Assembly (NCBI GenBank): GCA_003244255.1 | Contig: QHCD01000058.1 | Coordinates: 1-64,000, forward strand | Source of the DNA: Pseudonocardiales bacterium | Lineage (GTDB): Bacteria > Actinomycetota > Actinomycetes > Mycobacteriales > QHCD01 | Direction of reading: 5' to 3' | Length of the DNA stretch: 64,000 nt | Part shown: positions 40,499-49,025 of the stretch, piece after piece | How positions within the stretch are numbered: the first letter of the stretch is position 1 | Layout: every line of letters begins with the position of its first letter | Program-made: the position numbers and the translations under genes | Notes under the pieces: generated by a model | Told to the model about the DNA's origin: nothing | Databases searched by the model: none | Seen by the model: the letters and a program-made list of their open reading frames with translations, nothing else

Positions 40499-41559
40499 CC
40501 GCGACCCGCCGAACCGGTCGCGGCTCGCGAGGTGTCACTGCGCGGGCCGAGATCAAAGACCGGATACGCCGCCCCTACGGCGTCCCCGTCGACGGTACGC
40601 AGCACCGGCCGGGCATAGTCGTGCAGAACGGCCGTCTGCCCGTCGTCCAACAGCCCCAATTGCCGCAGCGCCGCCAGCACGACAACCGCGCCGACGCGGA
40701 CCGGCGAGGGTCCGTCCGTACCGTCCTCTATCTTTGCTGCCACCCCAATGCCGCCGCGCAGCCCGACACACTGCACCCCACTCGCCCCGCCCTTTGCGAC
40801 GAACGTCCCATCGCCCACGCTCATCAGGTCGGTGTCGAGCCGGCCCCGCCCGGCTACCAGGTACGGGTGGCGGGCCATCGCCTGGCTGAGGACCGGCGCC
40901 GCACCGCGATACGGTTCGTCGAGGTCCGCCGGGCTCATCAGGCGCGCGAACGCGAATGCCAGGTGATAGACGCTCGTACCGAAACACGGGACGCCGCAGC
41001 CGTCAACGCCCAGCCGCACCGCGTCCGGTTGCAGGCCGGTGAAGTGGCAGATGCACTCGAGGATCTGCCGTTGCACAGGGTGGTCCGCGGACCGGTAGCT
41101 CCCGCGATCGACGTCGAGGTGCCCGGCGAGGGCAAGCATGCCGATGTGCTTGCCGGAGCAGTTGTTGTGCAGCGCGGTCGGTTCGGCGCCCTGTCGTTGC
41201 AGATCCGCCGCCGATCTCGAATCGAGCGGGGGATGCGTCCCACAGGCAAGGTCTTCCATCCGGCAACCGACCCGTCGAAGCAGGGCCGAGGCACGCTCGA
41301 CGTGCACCGGCTCGCCGTTGTGCGAACCGGCCACCAGGGCCAGATCCTCGGGGGTGAACCCCCACTGCGCGGCGGCGCCGCTGTAGACGAGGGGCAGTGC
41401 CTGAAGCGGCTTGGCTGCCGAGCGCCAATAGGTGATCTTCTCGGTGGGCTGGCCGACCGACGCGAGCAGCCGACCGTCCGCGTGCACGACGGCGACGTCG
41501 CCTCGGTGGATCGCTTCGACCATGCCGTTCCGGGCGACCTCTACGAGCGGCGCGCTCAT
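40495..41559 (-). CDS. Asparaginase family protein (Rhizobium type II)
   Basis: A 354-residue protein of the thermolabile L-asparaginase II family of Rhizobium etli (PF06089), unrelated to E. coli AnsA/B. Motifs: VARNGMVEAIHRGDVAVVHA, YWRSAAKPLQALPLVYSG, VAGSHNGEPVHVERA, NNCSGKHIGMLALA, and VDGCGVPCFG. It would release ammonia from asparagine or a related amide. The start at 41559 lies one base after the upstream hydrolase stop, and its end overlaps the S9 gene. Its inclusion in a hydrolase operon hints at a non-asparagine amide. Confidence 0.9.
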   Translation of the reverse strand: MSAPLVEVARNGMVEAIHRGDVAVVHADGRLLASVGQPTEKITYWRSAAKPLQALPLVYSGAAAQWGFTPEDLALVAGSHNGEPVHVERASALLRRVGCRMEDLACGTHPPLDSRSAADLQRQGAEPTALHNNCSGKHIGMLALAGHLDVDRGSYRSADHPVQRQILECICHFTGLQPDAVRLGVDGCGVPCFGTSVYHLAFAFARLMSPADLDEPYRGAAPVLSQAMARHPYLVAGRGRLDTDLMSVGDGTFVAKGGASGVQCVGLRGGIGVAAKIEDGTDGPSPVRVGAVVVLAALRQLGLLDDGQTAVLHDYARPVLRTVDGDAVGAAYPVFDLGPRSDTSRAATGSAGRG

Positions 41560-41560
41560 C

Positions 41561-42916
41561 TCATCGTCTTCTCGAGTCTTCGGCGGCCCTCTGCCCGAGA
41601 TCTGCTGCGCGCGCGTCGTATGGTCGGGGGAACCGTCCGGGTGCGAACGCGCTGAATGCCGGCGCCGCGGCATCACCGGTCCGGAACACAGTGTTGCGTT
41701 CGCTGCCGAGGGCGGCGGCGGCCGCATTACAGGCAGCGGGCGTCAGCGTCGGCCAGTCGCCGGTCCGCACCCGGTCGAGGAGGGCCCGCAACCCCACCAG
41801 GATCTCGGCCGGCGTGAACGTGCAGTGCCCGCCGCGGTGCACGAAGAGCTGGCGTAGCAGGTCCTGCTGGCCGGTCGAGGCGACCACCTCGGCATACGCG
41901 GTCTCGTTGTCGGGGGTGACCAGCCCGTCGCCTTCGGTATGCATCGTCAAGACGGGTACGCCGCCGAGGTCTCCGGAGAAGACGATGTTGCGCTCGAGGT
42001 ATGCCACGGCGCTCGGGTCGGCGCGGACCCGAGCGGCGTCCCGAAGCACGGCCAGGTCCGTGTCCAGGTCCAGGCCAGCGTCGGCGTACAGCGCCGCGAC
42101 CTCGTCCCGACCCGGCGACGCCGCCAGCAGCGCGCCGTAGTCGACCCCGTCGTTCCAGGAGGGATTGCCGCCGGCCTGTTGTTCGACCTGCGCGCGGAGC
42201 ATGAAGTAGACGAGGAAGCCCGGCTCGTCATACCAGCGGAGCTGGTTGCGCAGGCGCTCGTCGAAGTCACCGGGTTCTGGCTCGGGGCTCATCGGGTCGT
42301 ACCAGCCGGGAATGTTGCCGACGGCCGCGGCCAGGGCAAGGCGGGCCCGCCCGGACGTCGTTTCCCGAGCGTGGTCCAGTAGCGATCGCGCTGCCGCGAG
42401 GTTCGGCTCCGGGTCAGAGATCCGGACGAGCTGCACCGGCGATTCGGCGCCAAGCAGCGCCTTGATGACGAATGCGATGTCGAGCTCACGGTTGTGTACG
42501 CCGACAGCGCCGGCCAGGTTGCCGCACAGTGGCAGCGCCCCCGAGAGGCGGCCGGCAAGGCGCTCCACCAGGCCGGCTGTCATGATCCCGCCGATCGACA
42601 GCCCCCAGGCGATCGTGTGCTCGGGCTCTGCGATGCGGCCGACGAACGTGTCGAGCAGTGCCTGCTGGTTGGCGAAGGTCTGCTCGAGCGGCCAGAACAT
42701 CGGTCCGCCGGTGCCGGCGATCGCGTAGCCCTCGTCGAGCAGGACGCGGATCAGGGGGTCGCTGGCATCCCACGGTGGGTCGCCGGGAGCCATCGGCAGG
42801 CCTCGGCTGTAGAGCAGCAGCTGACCATTCCAACCGGCTGGCACTTCGATCGCATAGGTTCCCCCGCGCGGCGACGGGCCCCGCTCAGTCACCGGTCCGC
42901 CGTTGCGTGCGTGCAC
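41561..42916 (-). CDS. Alpha/beta hydrolase, large single-domain type
   Basis: A 451-residue serine hydrolase. The nucleophile elbow is GLSIGG (AWGLSIGGIMTAGLVERL), with the acid in MHTEGDGLVTPDNE and histidine in FVHRGGHCTFTPAE. The oxyanion region is GQLLLYSRGLP. It resembles hydrolases distantly related to tannase/feruloyl-esterase lids; no precise substrate. I placed the start at the GTG at 42916, because GGAGG lies 6 bases upstream inside the end of the GH78 gene; the open frame farther upstream is antisense to nothing but is low-complexity. The upstream rhamnosidase stop is one base away. Confidence 0.8.
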   Translation of the reverse strand: MHARNGGPVTERGPSPRGGTYAIEVPAGWNGQLLLYSRGLPMAPGDPPWDASDPLIRVLLDEGYAIAGTGGPMFWPLEQTFANQQALLDTFVGRIAEPEHTIAWGLSIGGIMTAGLVERLAGRLSGALPLCGNLAGAVGVHNRELDIAFVIKALLGAESPVQLVRISDPEPNLAAARSLLDHARETTSGRARLALAAAVGNIPGWYDPMSPEPEPGDFDERLRNQLRWYDEPGFLVYFMLRAQVEQQAGGNPSWNDGVDYGALLAASPGRDEVAALYADAGLDLDTDLAVLRDAARVRADPSAVAYLERNIVFSGDLGGVPVLTMHTEGDGLVTPDNETAYAEVVASTGQQDLLRQLFVHRGGHCTFTPAEILVGLRALLDRVRTGDWPTLTPAACNAAAAALGSERNTVFRTGDAAAPAFSAFAPGRFPRPYDARAADLGQRAAEDSRRR

Positions 42917-42917
42917 T

Positions 42918-45272
42918 TCAACCTCCAAACCGTTCAGCCTCAGCGCTGACCACTTCGACCGGGATCCCCGGGGGTGCGTCGACCCGTACGCCCGAGTCGT
43001 CGACGGAGACCGACACCCAGCCGTGCGGCGTCGGGACCCGCCCAGCCGCCCGCCCGAGCGGGCCGAGGCCGGGGTCGACGACGATCCGTGCATAGCCCGG
43101 CGCCGCCGGCCGGACCCCAAGCAGATAGCTGGTGAGGTCGTAGGCGGGGCTGGCCGACCAGCCGTGGCAACGGCTCGACGCGCCGGGGTCGGCGGTCCAG
43201 AACTCCTGCAGTGTTCCCCTCTGCGGGTCGAGCGGCCAGCGACGCAGGCTGGCCAGGATGAGGTCGCGGCGGCCGTACCGGAAGTAGGCCTCGTGCAGGA
43301 ACCGGCAGAACCAGGGCTGGGCGGCGACCACGTCCCGGTCGACGTCGAACCCCTCGGGTGGCTGGTACTGGAACACCGGGACGCGGTCGTGCGCGTCCGC
43401 GCCCTCGCGCAGGTCGGCCGGCGTCTTCGTCACGACCAGTCGGCCGGCCACCGAAGAGCGGGCCGGATCGGCGATCCGCTCGATCAGGCCATCGACGCGG
43501 TCGGCGGGTACGAGGCCGGCCAGCAGGGCCAGCGCGTTGGTGTGCTGGCTCATCCGGCGGCTGCGTCCGGCGGCCCCGATCGCGTCGGTGTAGACGTGCC
43601 GATCCGGGTCCCACAGCGCCTCGAAGGCCGACGCCGTCGCGGCGATCAGGTCGGTGACGTCCCGGGCACCTGGAAGCGTGGCGTAGTCGGTGAGTGCGGC
43701 GGCGTACAGCGCATCGTGTGCGGCGGTTACGACGTCGCGGTCGGTCTGTGCCCAGTCCAGGAAGACCCAGCCGGGAAAGTTCTCCAGCAGCCCGCTCGGC
43801 GCCCGTTGTTGTTCGTAGCGATCGATGATCCCCTCGGCAACCGGGAGCAGGCTACGCACGAACGGCTCGTCGCCCGAGTACCACCAGTAGGAGGCGAGCG
43901 AGCGCAGCCAGTGCAGCGAGTACTCGGGCATCGTGAAGCCGATCCGGGCGAAGTCGCAGGCGGCCGCGCCGGCGAGCAGTCCGCTCGGGTAGCGGCTGCT
44001 GGCGGTGAGCGCCAGGTGGTGGCGGATCAGCCGCCAGTCCGGATTGGTGACGAAGGAGACCAGGATCTGCACGTACGCGTCGGCGATCCACGCACGCTGT
44101 TCGCGGCCCGGGCAGTCCAGGAAGGCGTCGCTCGAGCAGACGTCGACGGTGCGCGCGGCGGCCCGCCACAGCTGCGTAAGCCACTCGTCGTCGCAGTCGA
44201 ACGATGCCCCCTCCGGGCGCGGATACCCTGTCTCCTCGATCTGAACGGACACGCGAGCGTTGGTGGGGTGGTGCACCGCGAGGTAACGCAGCCCGACCGG
44301 GTCGAAGAAACAGATCCGTTCCTCCCCGCGACCCGACGCCACGTACCGGGCGCTCCACTGCCGGGGTCGGGTCTCGGGCAGTCCGTCGGAGCGGAGATCC
44401 TCTCCAGCCACGACGTCGACGACGGCGCCCGCCGGGGCGTCAACCATGAGCCGCACATGACCCAGCCGGATGCCTCCGGAGTCCCACACCGAGAGCCGCC
44501 GATCGCCGTCCGCGTCGGCGTGGGTGCTCGACCACGCACGTGCCGGGTCCTCGCCGAGCGCGGCACGGACCGGGATGTCTCCGCGCACCAGCCGAGGTTC
44601 GAACAGCGAAGACCGCAACAGCGGGATCGGGCGGCGCAGCGGCATGGAATACGGCGCGGCCGGCGGCCGGTCGAGTACCGTCCCGTGCCCGTGCCCGGAC
44701 ACGACGACCGCAGCGGGCCACCGCTCGTCGGCCACGTCCGGGTCGTGCAGTCCCTCTGGTGCCAGCCGCCCGTCGACGACCTCGGGCGGGAGCCCGTGCA
44801 TGTCCCCGCCCTCGCGGGGCAGCCACGGGGCCGGCAGGGCCCGCCAGTCGGGCCCCGTCGCGAGCTCGACCGGGCAGTCGCGGGCCGTTTCGAGGCAGAA
44901 CGATCCACGCCCGAGGGTGCCCAGCGCGGCAGCTGGCACCCACCACGGTCCTGCGCGGCCGTAGTAGCGACACAGCGCCACGAGCACGTTGCCTCCCCGC
45001 GCCAGCCATTCCGCGAGGTCGTACTCGTCCCAACCGAGAAACTCCGGCTCGGCACGGACCGGTCCCCGGCCGAGCAGTGCACCGTTCAGGTACAGCACGT
45101 ACCGGGAGTCGCAGGTCACCCGGGCGGGGACACGAGGCGGGACCTCGTCGAGCTGAAACGAGCGCCTCAGGTAGATCAGATGATCGGCCGGGTCAGTGGG
45201 GCGCCACCAGTAGGCCTCTCGTGGCGCGCGGTCCCAGATCCAGCGGCCCCGCCAGCCGCCGGCCCACGTCAC
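42918..45272 (-). CDS. GH78-type alpha-L-rhamnosidase
   Basis: A 784-residue inverting glycosidase of the Bac_rhamnosid family. Order: N-terminal beta domain (YLRRSFQLDEVPPRVPARVT, YVLYLNGALLGRGP), concanavalin-like domain (VWDSGGIRLGHVRLMVDAPA), and the (alpha/alpha)6 barrel with the hallmark DAFLDCPGREQRAWIADAY carrying the acid region, then SSRCHGWSASPAYDLTSYLL and the C-terminal domain. No signal peptide, so the rhamnoside is imported first. The start is GTG at 45272, just after the SnoaL-like stop. GH78 members also act on other deoxy-sugar-like residues, so the sugar is not proven. Confidence 0.92.
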   Translation of the reverse strand: MTWAGGWRGRWIWDRAPREAYWWRPTDPADHLIYLRRSFQLDEVPPRVPARVTCDSRYVLYLNGALLGRGPVRAEPEFLGWDEYDLAEWLARGGNVLVALCRYYGRAGPWWVPAAALGTLGRGSFCLETARDCPVELATGPDWRALPAPWLPREGGDMHGLPPEVVDGRLAPEGLHDPDVADERWPAAVVVSGHGHGTVLDRPPAAPYSMPLRRPIPLLRSSLFEPRLVRGDIPVRAALGEDPARAWSSTHADADGDRRLSVWDSGGIRLGHVRLMVDAPAGAVVDVVAGEDLRSDGLPETRPRQWSARYVASGRGEERICFFDPVGLRYLAVHHPTNARVSVQIEETGYPRPEGASFDCDDEWLTQLWRAAARTVDVCSSDAFLDCPGREQRAWIADAYVQILVSFVTNPDWRLIRHHLALTASSRYPSGLLAGAAACDFARIGFTMPEYSLHWLRSLASYWWYSGDEPFVRSLLPVAEGIIDRYEQQRAPSGLLENFPGWVFLDWAQTDRDVVTAAHDALYAAALTDYATLPGARDVTDLIAATASAFEALWDPDRHVYTDAIGAAGRSRRMSQHTNALALLAGLVPADRVDGLIERIADPARSSVAGRLVVTKTPADLREGADAHDRVPVFQYQPPEGFDVDRDVVAAQPWFCRFLHEAYFRYGRRDLILASLRRWPLDPQRGTLQEFWTADPGASSRCHGWSASPAYDLTSYLLGVRPAAPGYARIVVDPGLGPLGRAAGRVPTPHGWVSVSVDDSGVRVDAPPGIPVEVVSAEAERFGG

Positions 45273-45273
45273 C

Positions 45274-45642
45274 TCAGGCTCCCTGCTCGACCGCCGCGGG
45301 GTCGAAGTACGCGCGGACGGATTCGAACCTCCCGTCCCGGACCCGAACGACGTTGACCCCGCGGTACGGGTGACGGGTCCCGGCGTGGTCGATCAGGACC
45401 GCCTCCCACTCCAGTGCCGCCTCCACGCCGTCGCTGATCTCGTGCGTGATCGTCACCTCGAGGCCCGGGTAGTCCCGCATCTCCTCGACGTAGAACGTGG
45501 CGATGTCCCGGTGTCCGCGCAGCGAGGGACCGGACGGGGGTATCAGGAGGGCGTCCTCGTGGTAGTGCGCGAGCGCGGCGTCCAGATCGCGCCGACACTC
45601 GGCAGCCCAGTACGACTCGGCGACCTCGCGCGGCGTCTGCAT
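45274..45642 (-). CDS. SnoaL-like/NTF2-fold protein
   Basis: A 122-residue single-domain protein of the NTF2 superfamily: helix PREVAESYWAAECRRDLDAA, the LAHYHEDALLIPPSGPSLRG turn, and the curved sheet ending VVRVRDGRFESVRAYFDP. Members are small isomerases, cyclases or ligand-binding proteins. Start at 45642 with no clear ribosome site and only 24 bp from the divergent MBL gene, so a leaderless transcript is plausible. It heads the long minus-strand run. Confidence 0.8.
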   Translation of the reverse strand: MQTPREVAESYWAAECRRDLDAALAHYHEDALLIPPSGPSLRGHRDIATFYVEEMRDYPGLEVTITHEISDGVEAALEWEAVLIDHAGTRHPYRGVNVVRVRDGRFESVRAYFDPAAVEQGA

Positions 45643-45666
45643 GCATGAGATCGTATTGATCGTCCT

Positions 45667-46683
45667 GTGCATCGTCAAGAATGGATGCCGCCTATGGAGA
45701 ACGCCCAGATAAGCCTGCAGTCGGTGGATGCACTCACCATTACGATCCTGGTCGACAACCTCACGGACGTCTTCATGCCGGATGAAGGCCCGGCGCGACG
45801 GCACCCCCTGACCTCCCCTACCGCGGCCCGCCACCCGGCGGTTACGTTCGAGGAAGGCGAGGTCGTCGAGCAGCTACGCGGCGAGCACGGCTTCTCCGCA
45901 CTCCTGACCGTCACCCGCGGCGATCGCAGCCGCCGCGTACTCTTCGACACGGGGGTCAGTCCGGACGGCCTGGTCTCGAACATGCGCATGCTCGACCTGG
46001 TGCCCGGCGACGTCGAGGCCATCGTCTGCAGCCACGGACACTTCGACCACACGGCCGGGCTCGACGGTTTCATCCGCGCCGTGGGTCGGGCCAATATCCC
46101 CGTGCTCATCCATCCGGAGTTCTGGACCAGACGACGGCTGACTCTGCCCGGTCGCGAGCCGTGGGAGCTGCCGACGACGAGCAGGTCGGCGCTGCAGGGG
46201 GCGGGGTTCGAGATCGTCGAGGACCGACAGCCCTCGTTCTTGCTCGACGGCTCGCTACTGGTCACCGGGGAGATCGACCGGACCACCGACTTCGAGATTG
46301 GCTTCCCCTTGCAGGAGGCGCTGCGCGCAACGTCATGGCAACCGGATCCGCTCGTGCTCGACGATCAAGGGTTGGTGCTGGACGTGCGCGACAGAGGGCT
46401 CGTCGTGCTCACCGGGTGCGGCCACGCCGGGATCGTCAACACCGTCCGCCATGCGCGCCGGCTGACCGGGCAGGACCGTATCTACGCGATCATCGGCGGC
46501 TTTCATTTGAGCGGCCCGTTGTTCGAGCCGCAGATTCCCGCCGTCTGCGCGGCGTTCACCGACTTCGCACCCGACCTCATCGTGGCCACCCACTGCACGG
46601 GCTGGCGGGCGATCCACCGGATCGCGTCCGCGTTTCCAAATGCCTTCGTGCCCAGTTGCGTGGGCACCCGTCTCGAGCTGTGA
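45667..46683 (+). CDS. MBL-fold hydrolase, dihydropterin synthase-like branch
   Basis: A 338-residue MBL protein of the type annotated as 7,8-dihydropterin-6-methyl-4-(beta-ribofuranosyl)-aminobenzene phosphate synthase. Zinc motif CSHGHFDHTAGLDG; further ligands VVLTGCGHAGIVNTV and VATHCTGWRAIH; a long insertion covers the site. The first ATG is 45667, but 45694 (MENAQ) is also possible and would leave room for a promoter. Divergent from the SnoaL-like gene. The biological substrate in such operons is usually unknown. Confidence 0.85.
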   Translation: MHRQEWMPPMENAQISLQSVDALTITILVDNLTDVFMPDEGPARRHPLTSPTAARHPAVTFEEGEVVEQLRGEHGFSALLTVTRGDRSRRVLFDTGVSPDGLVSNMRMLDLVPGDVEAIVCSHGHFDHTAGLDGFIRAVGRANIPVLIHPEFWTRRRLTLPGREPWELPTTSRSALQGAGFEIVEDRQPSFLLDGSLLVTGEIDRTTDFEIGFPLQEALRATSWQPDPLVLDDQGLVLDVRDRGLVVLTGCGHAGIVNTVRHARRLTGQDRIYAIIGGFHLSGPLFEPQIPAVCAAFTDFAPDLIVATHCTGWRAIHRIASAFPNAFVPSCVGTRLEL

Positions 46684-46705
46684 CGGCAGAGCTCGCTCGC
46701 CAGCG

Positions 46706-47653
46706 CTAGAAGACGGCAATCGGGTTCACCGGCGAACCGGTCCCGCCGGGGAGGGCAAGCGGTGCGGCGACGAACATGAACTCGTAACGCCCGAGCTGAC
46801 GACACCGTTGGGCCAGGCCCTCCACGAAGCTGTGATCGAGCAGCACCAGGCCCATCGCCGGGATGGCGATCTGGTGCAGAGGCAAGGGAAAGCGGGTCGG
46901 CCCGGGTTCCGGGATGCCCGGCGGCAGCAGTCCCAGGATGCGGGCGCCGGCCGGAGTGAGACGTTCTGGCGCATCGCCGGTGTAGACAGCGATCTCCCGC
47001 CGATGGAACCACTCGATGGCCTCGGGTGCCGGGCCTGGCGAGAAGGGCGTCGGACCCAACGCTACCTGCCGGGCATCGCTGCCCGAACGCACGACCACCA
47101 CGTCGCCGCGGGACGCGCGCACGTTTCCGACGGTCTCGGCCGCCTCGAGCTCGGCCACCGAGATGGGATGCATGGGTTCGAGCCAGTCTCGCTCGCACGC
47201 CGCCGCCACGTCGAGCAGCACGCCGCGCGAGAGGATCCCCGCCCGCTGTGCGTAGATTGAGCCGTGGGACAGACCCGCGTCGGTGGCCACCGCGTCGAAG
47301 CTCCGGCCGGTGTAGACCCGACCGTCGTGGCTGCCGATGTGGCTCACGCAGTCCAGGTGGGTCAATCCCGGCTGGTGCACGTCCAGGCTCAGATGCTCCC
47401 CGGCGCTGGGCGGCGGGCGCAGCGGATGCCCCGGGTCGTGGTGGTACCGCAGCTGGTGCTCGACCTGGCCGCCGGTCAGCGGCAACGACAGCGACATCGT
47501 CTCGCCGGTTCGTACCAGGGTTGCTGCCGCACGCCGCTCAACGGGCGTGATGTAGTTGAGCGTCCCGAGCTCGTCATCGGGTCCCCATCGACCAGCGTTG
47601 TCGACCCGATCGAACAGCGACACCAGCTCGTCGTCGCTCCAGTCGGCCTGCAT
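46706..47653 (-). CDS. Cyclase family protein (kynurenine formamidase-like)
   Basis: A 315-residue metal-dependent hydrolase of the cyclase family. The motif HQPGLTHLDCVSHI corresponds to the family HxGTHxDxPxH; then SHDGRVYTGRSFDA, RGVLLDVAAAC and DVVVVRSGS follow. Members hydrolyse N-formylkynurenine, isatin or similar cyclic amides. The ATG at 47653 lacks a ribosome site and lies 12 bp from an inverted-repeat element, which may have replaced its native leader. It is convergent with the MBL gene (22-bp gap). Confidence 0.85.
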   Translation of the reverse strand: MQADWSDDELVSLFDRVDNAGRWGPDDELGTLNYITPVERRAAATLVRTGETMSLSLPLTGGQVEHQLRYHHDPGHPLRPPPSAGEHLSLDVHQPGLTHLDCVSHIGSHDGRVYTGRSFDAVATDAGLSHGSIYAQRAGILSRGVLLDVAAACERDWLEPMHPISVAELEAAETVGNVRASRGDVVVVRSGSDARQVALGPTPFSPGPAPEAIEWFHRREIAVYTGDAPERLTPAGARILGLLPPGIPEPGPTRFPLPLHQIAIPAMGLVLLDHSFVEGLAQRCRQLGRYEFMFVAAPLALPGGTGSPVNPIAVF

Positions 47654-47664
47654 GAACGTGCACA

Positions 47665-47729
47665 CTAGTGTCTCGTGTCGGAGGTCGTTTGCCGCAGACG
47701 GTGAAGATACTTCCGACACGGGACACTAG
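47665..47729. repeat. 65-bp imperfect inverted-repeat element
   Basis: Two 21-bp arms (47665-47685 and 47709-47729), beginning CTAGTGTCTCGTGTCGGAGG on the left, are inverted with two mismatches around a 23-bp centre. The outer CTAG is part of both arms. It sits between the cyclase gene and a transposase remnant. It looks like a pair of insertion-sequence ends or a miniature element; a Rho-dependent hairpin cannot be excluded. Confidence 0.6.
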
Positions 47730-47834
47730 CTAGTCTGCCTCTCTCGCGGGATTAGCAGCGGTTAGGTGTTGCGTGCGCCGGAAGACCTCGCCTGTATAGG
47801 AACCCGGCCTGCGAAGCCTTCGAGTCGTCCATCC

Positions 47835-48115
47835 GGTTGGCGAGCACCACGCCGGGCACACCGCCGACGGTCTCCAAGCACTCCGCCAGCAGCGCCACGT
47901 CGTGTCGGCGCGTTCGTTGTCGGCGAAACGCACCAACCGCACCCGGCACCAGGCCAGCACCGCGCAGAACACGTGCAACCCGCCCAGCACACCCCAGTCG
48001 ATGACCAGATGCTCACCCGGCGATCACGCTGCCGGTCTGCGCCCGCGGTGATTCTCCCTGCGCCACAAGGCTTTCTGCTCGGCGACCAGCCGCCGGAAGT
48101 TGCGTGCCGACCCGG
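47835..48115 (-). pseudogene. IS21-type transposase (IstA-like) remnant
   Basis: Translation on the minus strand gives NFRRLVAEQKALWRRENHRG, an in-frame TGA (48026-48024) where the family has Trp, then PGEHLVIDWGVLGGLHVFCA and VRFADNERADTT, a one-base deletion near 47899, and LAECLETVGGVPGVVLANRM in the next frame. This is the DDE-integrase core of actinobacterial IS21-like transposases. The N-terminus, C-terminus and helper ATPase gene are missing. Beyond 47835 the homology stops. Confidence 0.8.
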
Positions 48116-48171
48116 CAGGCCCGCCGCCTGAGCTTGGAACTAGACGCCGCCGGCAGGCTTACGATGATCCA

Positions 48172-48999
48172 ATGGAGAGGATTCGCACGCCAAGAAAGTC
48201 CGCCGCACGGAGCAAGTCCACCGTCCTGGCGGCGCAAGCGGGCGACCAGCCGCGCTATCCGATTACCTCGGTCGACAACGCATTACGCCTGGTGTTGATG
48301 TTCCGGGACCAGCGGTGGATCCGGGTTGCCGAGGCGAGCGAGTCACTCGGGGTCGTCCGGTCGACCGCACACCGGCTACTCGCGATGCTGCAATATCGCG
48401 GTCTCGTCCAGCAGGATCCAGAGACCAAGGCCTACGCCGCCGGTCCCGCACTCGTCGACATCGGGTTGTCGGTCGTTCGCGATATGGACGTACGCCGGCA
48501 CCTACGCCCCTATCTGGAGCAGCTGGCCCTGGATCTCGGCGAGACGGTCCAACTGATGATCCTCGACGGCGCCGACACGCTATTCATAGACAGCGTCGAA
48601 AGCCACCAGGCCCTTCGTACCAGCTCCAGGATCGGACGACGTTATCCCGCTCACAATACGTCGGGAGGCAAGGTGCTGCTCGCCCAACTGCCGACGGAAC
48701 GTCTGGGTGAGCTCTATCCCACCGAACGACTGCCGACGTTGACGTCGCGGTCGACCAAACGACGAGCGGAGCTGTTCCGGGAGCTCGACCGGGTACGCGA
48801 GCAGGGGTACGGCACCAACCGCGGGGAGAGCGAGCCGGACGTCGCCGCCGTGGCCGTCGGCGTCACTAACGCCTTCGGGCAGATCCGCGCGGCCATCGCC
48901 ATGTCGGCACCGCTGTCGCGGTTCGACGAGGCCTCCGTGCCCCGGGTGGCCGCTATCCTCCGGGAGGCGGCCGGCCGGGCAGCCCAGCACCTGACGTAG
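48172..48999 (+). CDS. IclR-family transcriptional regulator
   Basis: A 275-residue regulator: N-terminal winged helix (ITSVDNALRLVLMFRDQRWI, then SLGVVRSTAHRLLAMLQYRGL) and a C-terminal GAF-like effector domain (ETVQLMILDGADTLFIDSVE, YPAHNTSGGKVLLAQLP, GYGTNRGESEPDVAAVAVGV). IclR proteins usually control adjacent aromatic or sugar-acid catabolism. It lies centrally between the importer/hydrolase run and the IlvD-type operon and is the natural candidate to bind the ATTCTG palindromes. The start at 48172 gives the conserved N-terminus; the IS21 remnant ends about 60 bp upstream. Confidence 0.93.
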   Translation: MERIRTPRKSAARSKSTVLAAQAGDQPRYPITSVDNALRLVLMFRDQRWIRVAEASESLGVVRSTAHRLLAMLQYRGLVQQDPETKAYAAGPALVDIGLSVVRDMDVRRHLRPYLEQLALDLGETVQLMILDGADTLFIDSVESHQALRTSSRIGRRYPAHNTSGGKVLLAQLPTERLGELYPTERLPTLTSRSTKRRAELFRELDRVREQGYGTNRGESEPDVAAVAVGVTNAFGQIRAAIAMSAPLSRFDEASVPRVAAILREAAGRAAQHLT

Positions 49000-49025
49000 C
49001 GGCTCCGCCGCACCCGGCCGGACGG

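Noticed and set aside
45311-45335. TTCGAATCC-like match to the tRNA T arm, as a possible second attachment site
   Set aside because: Only about 11 bp match, inverted, inside the SnoaL-like coding sequence where it encodes conserved residues; too short for an att site.
42903-45356. 817-codon plus-strand open frame opposite the GH78 gene
   Set aside because: The minus strand encodes an intact GH78 protein with hallmark motifs; the plus frame has no domain and only GC-driven composition. The same holds for the long frames opposite argS and hsdR.
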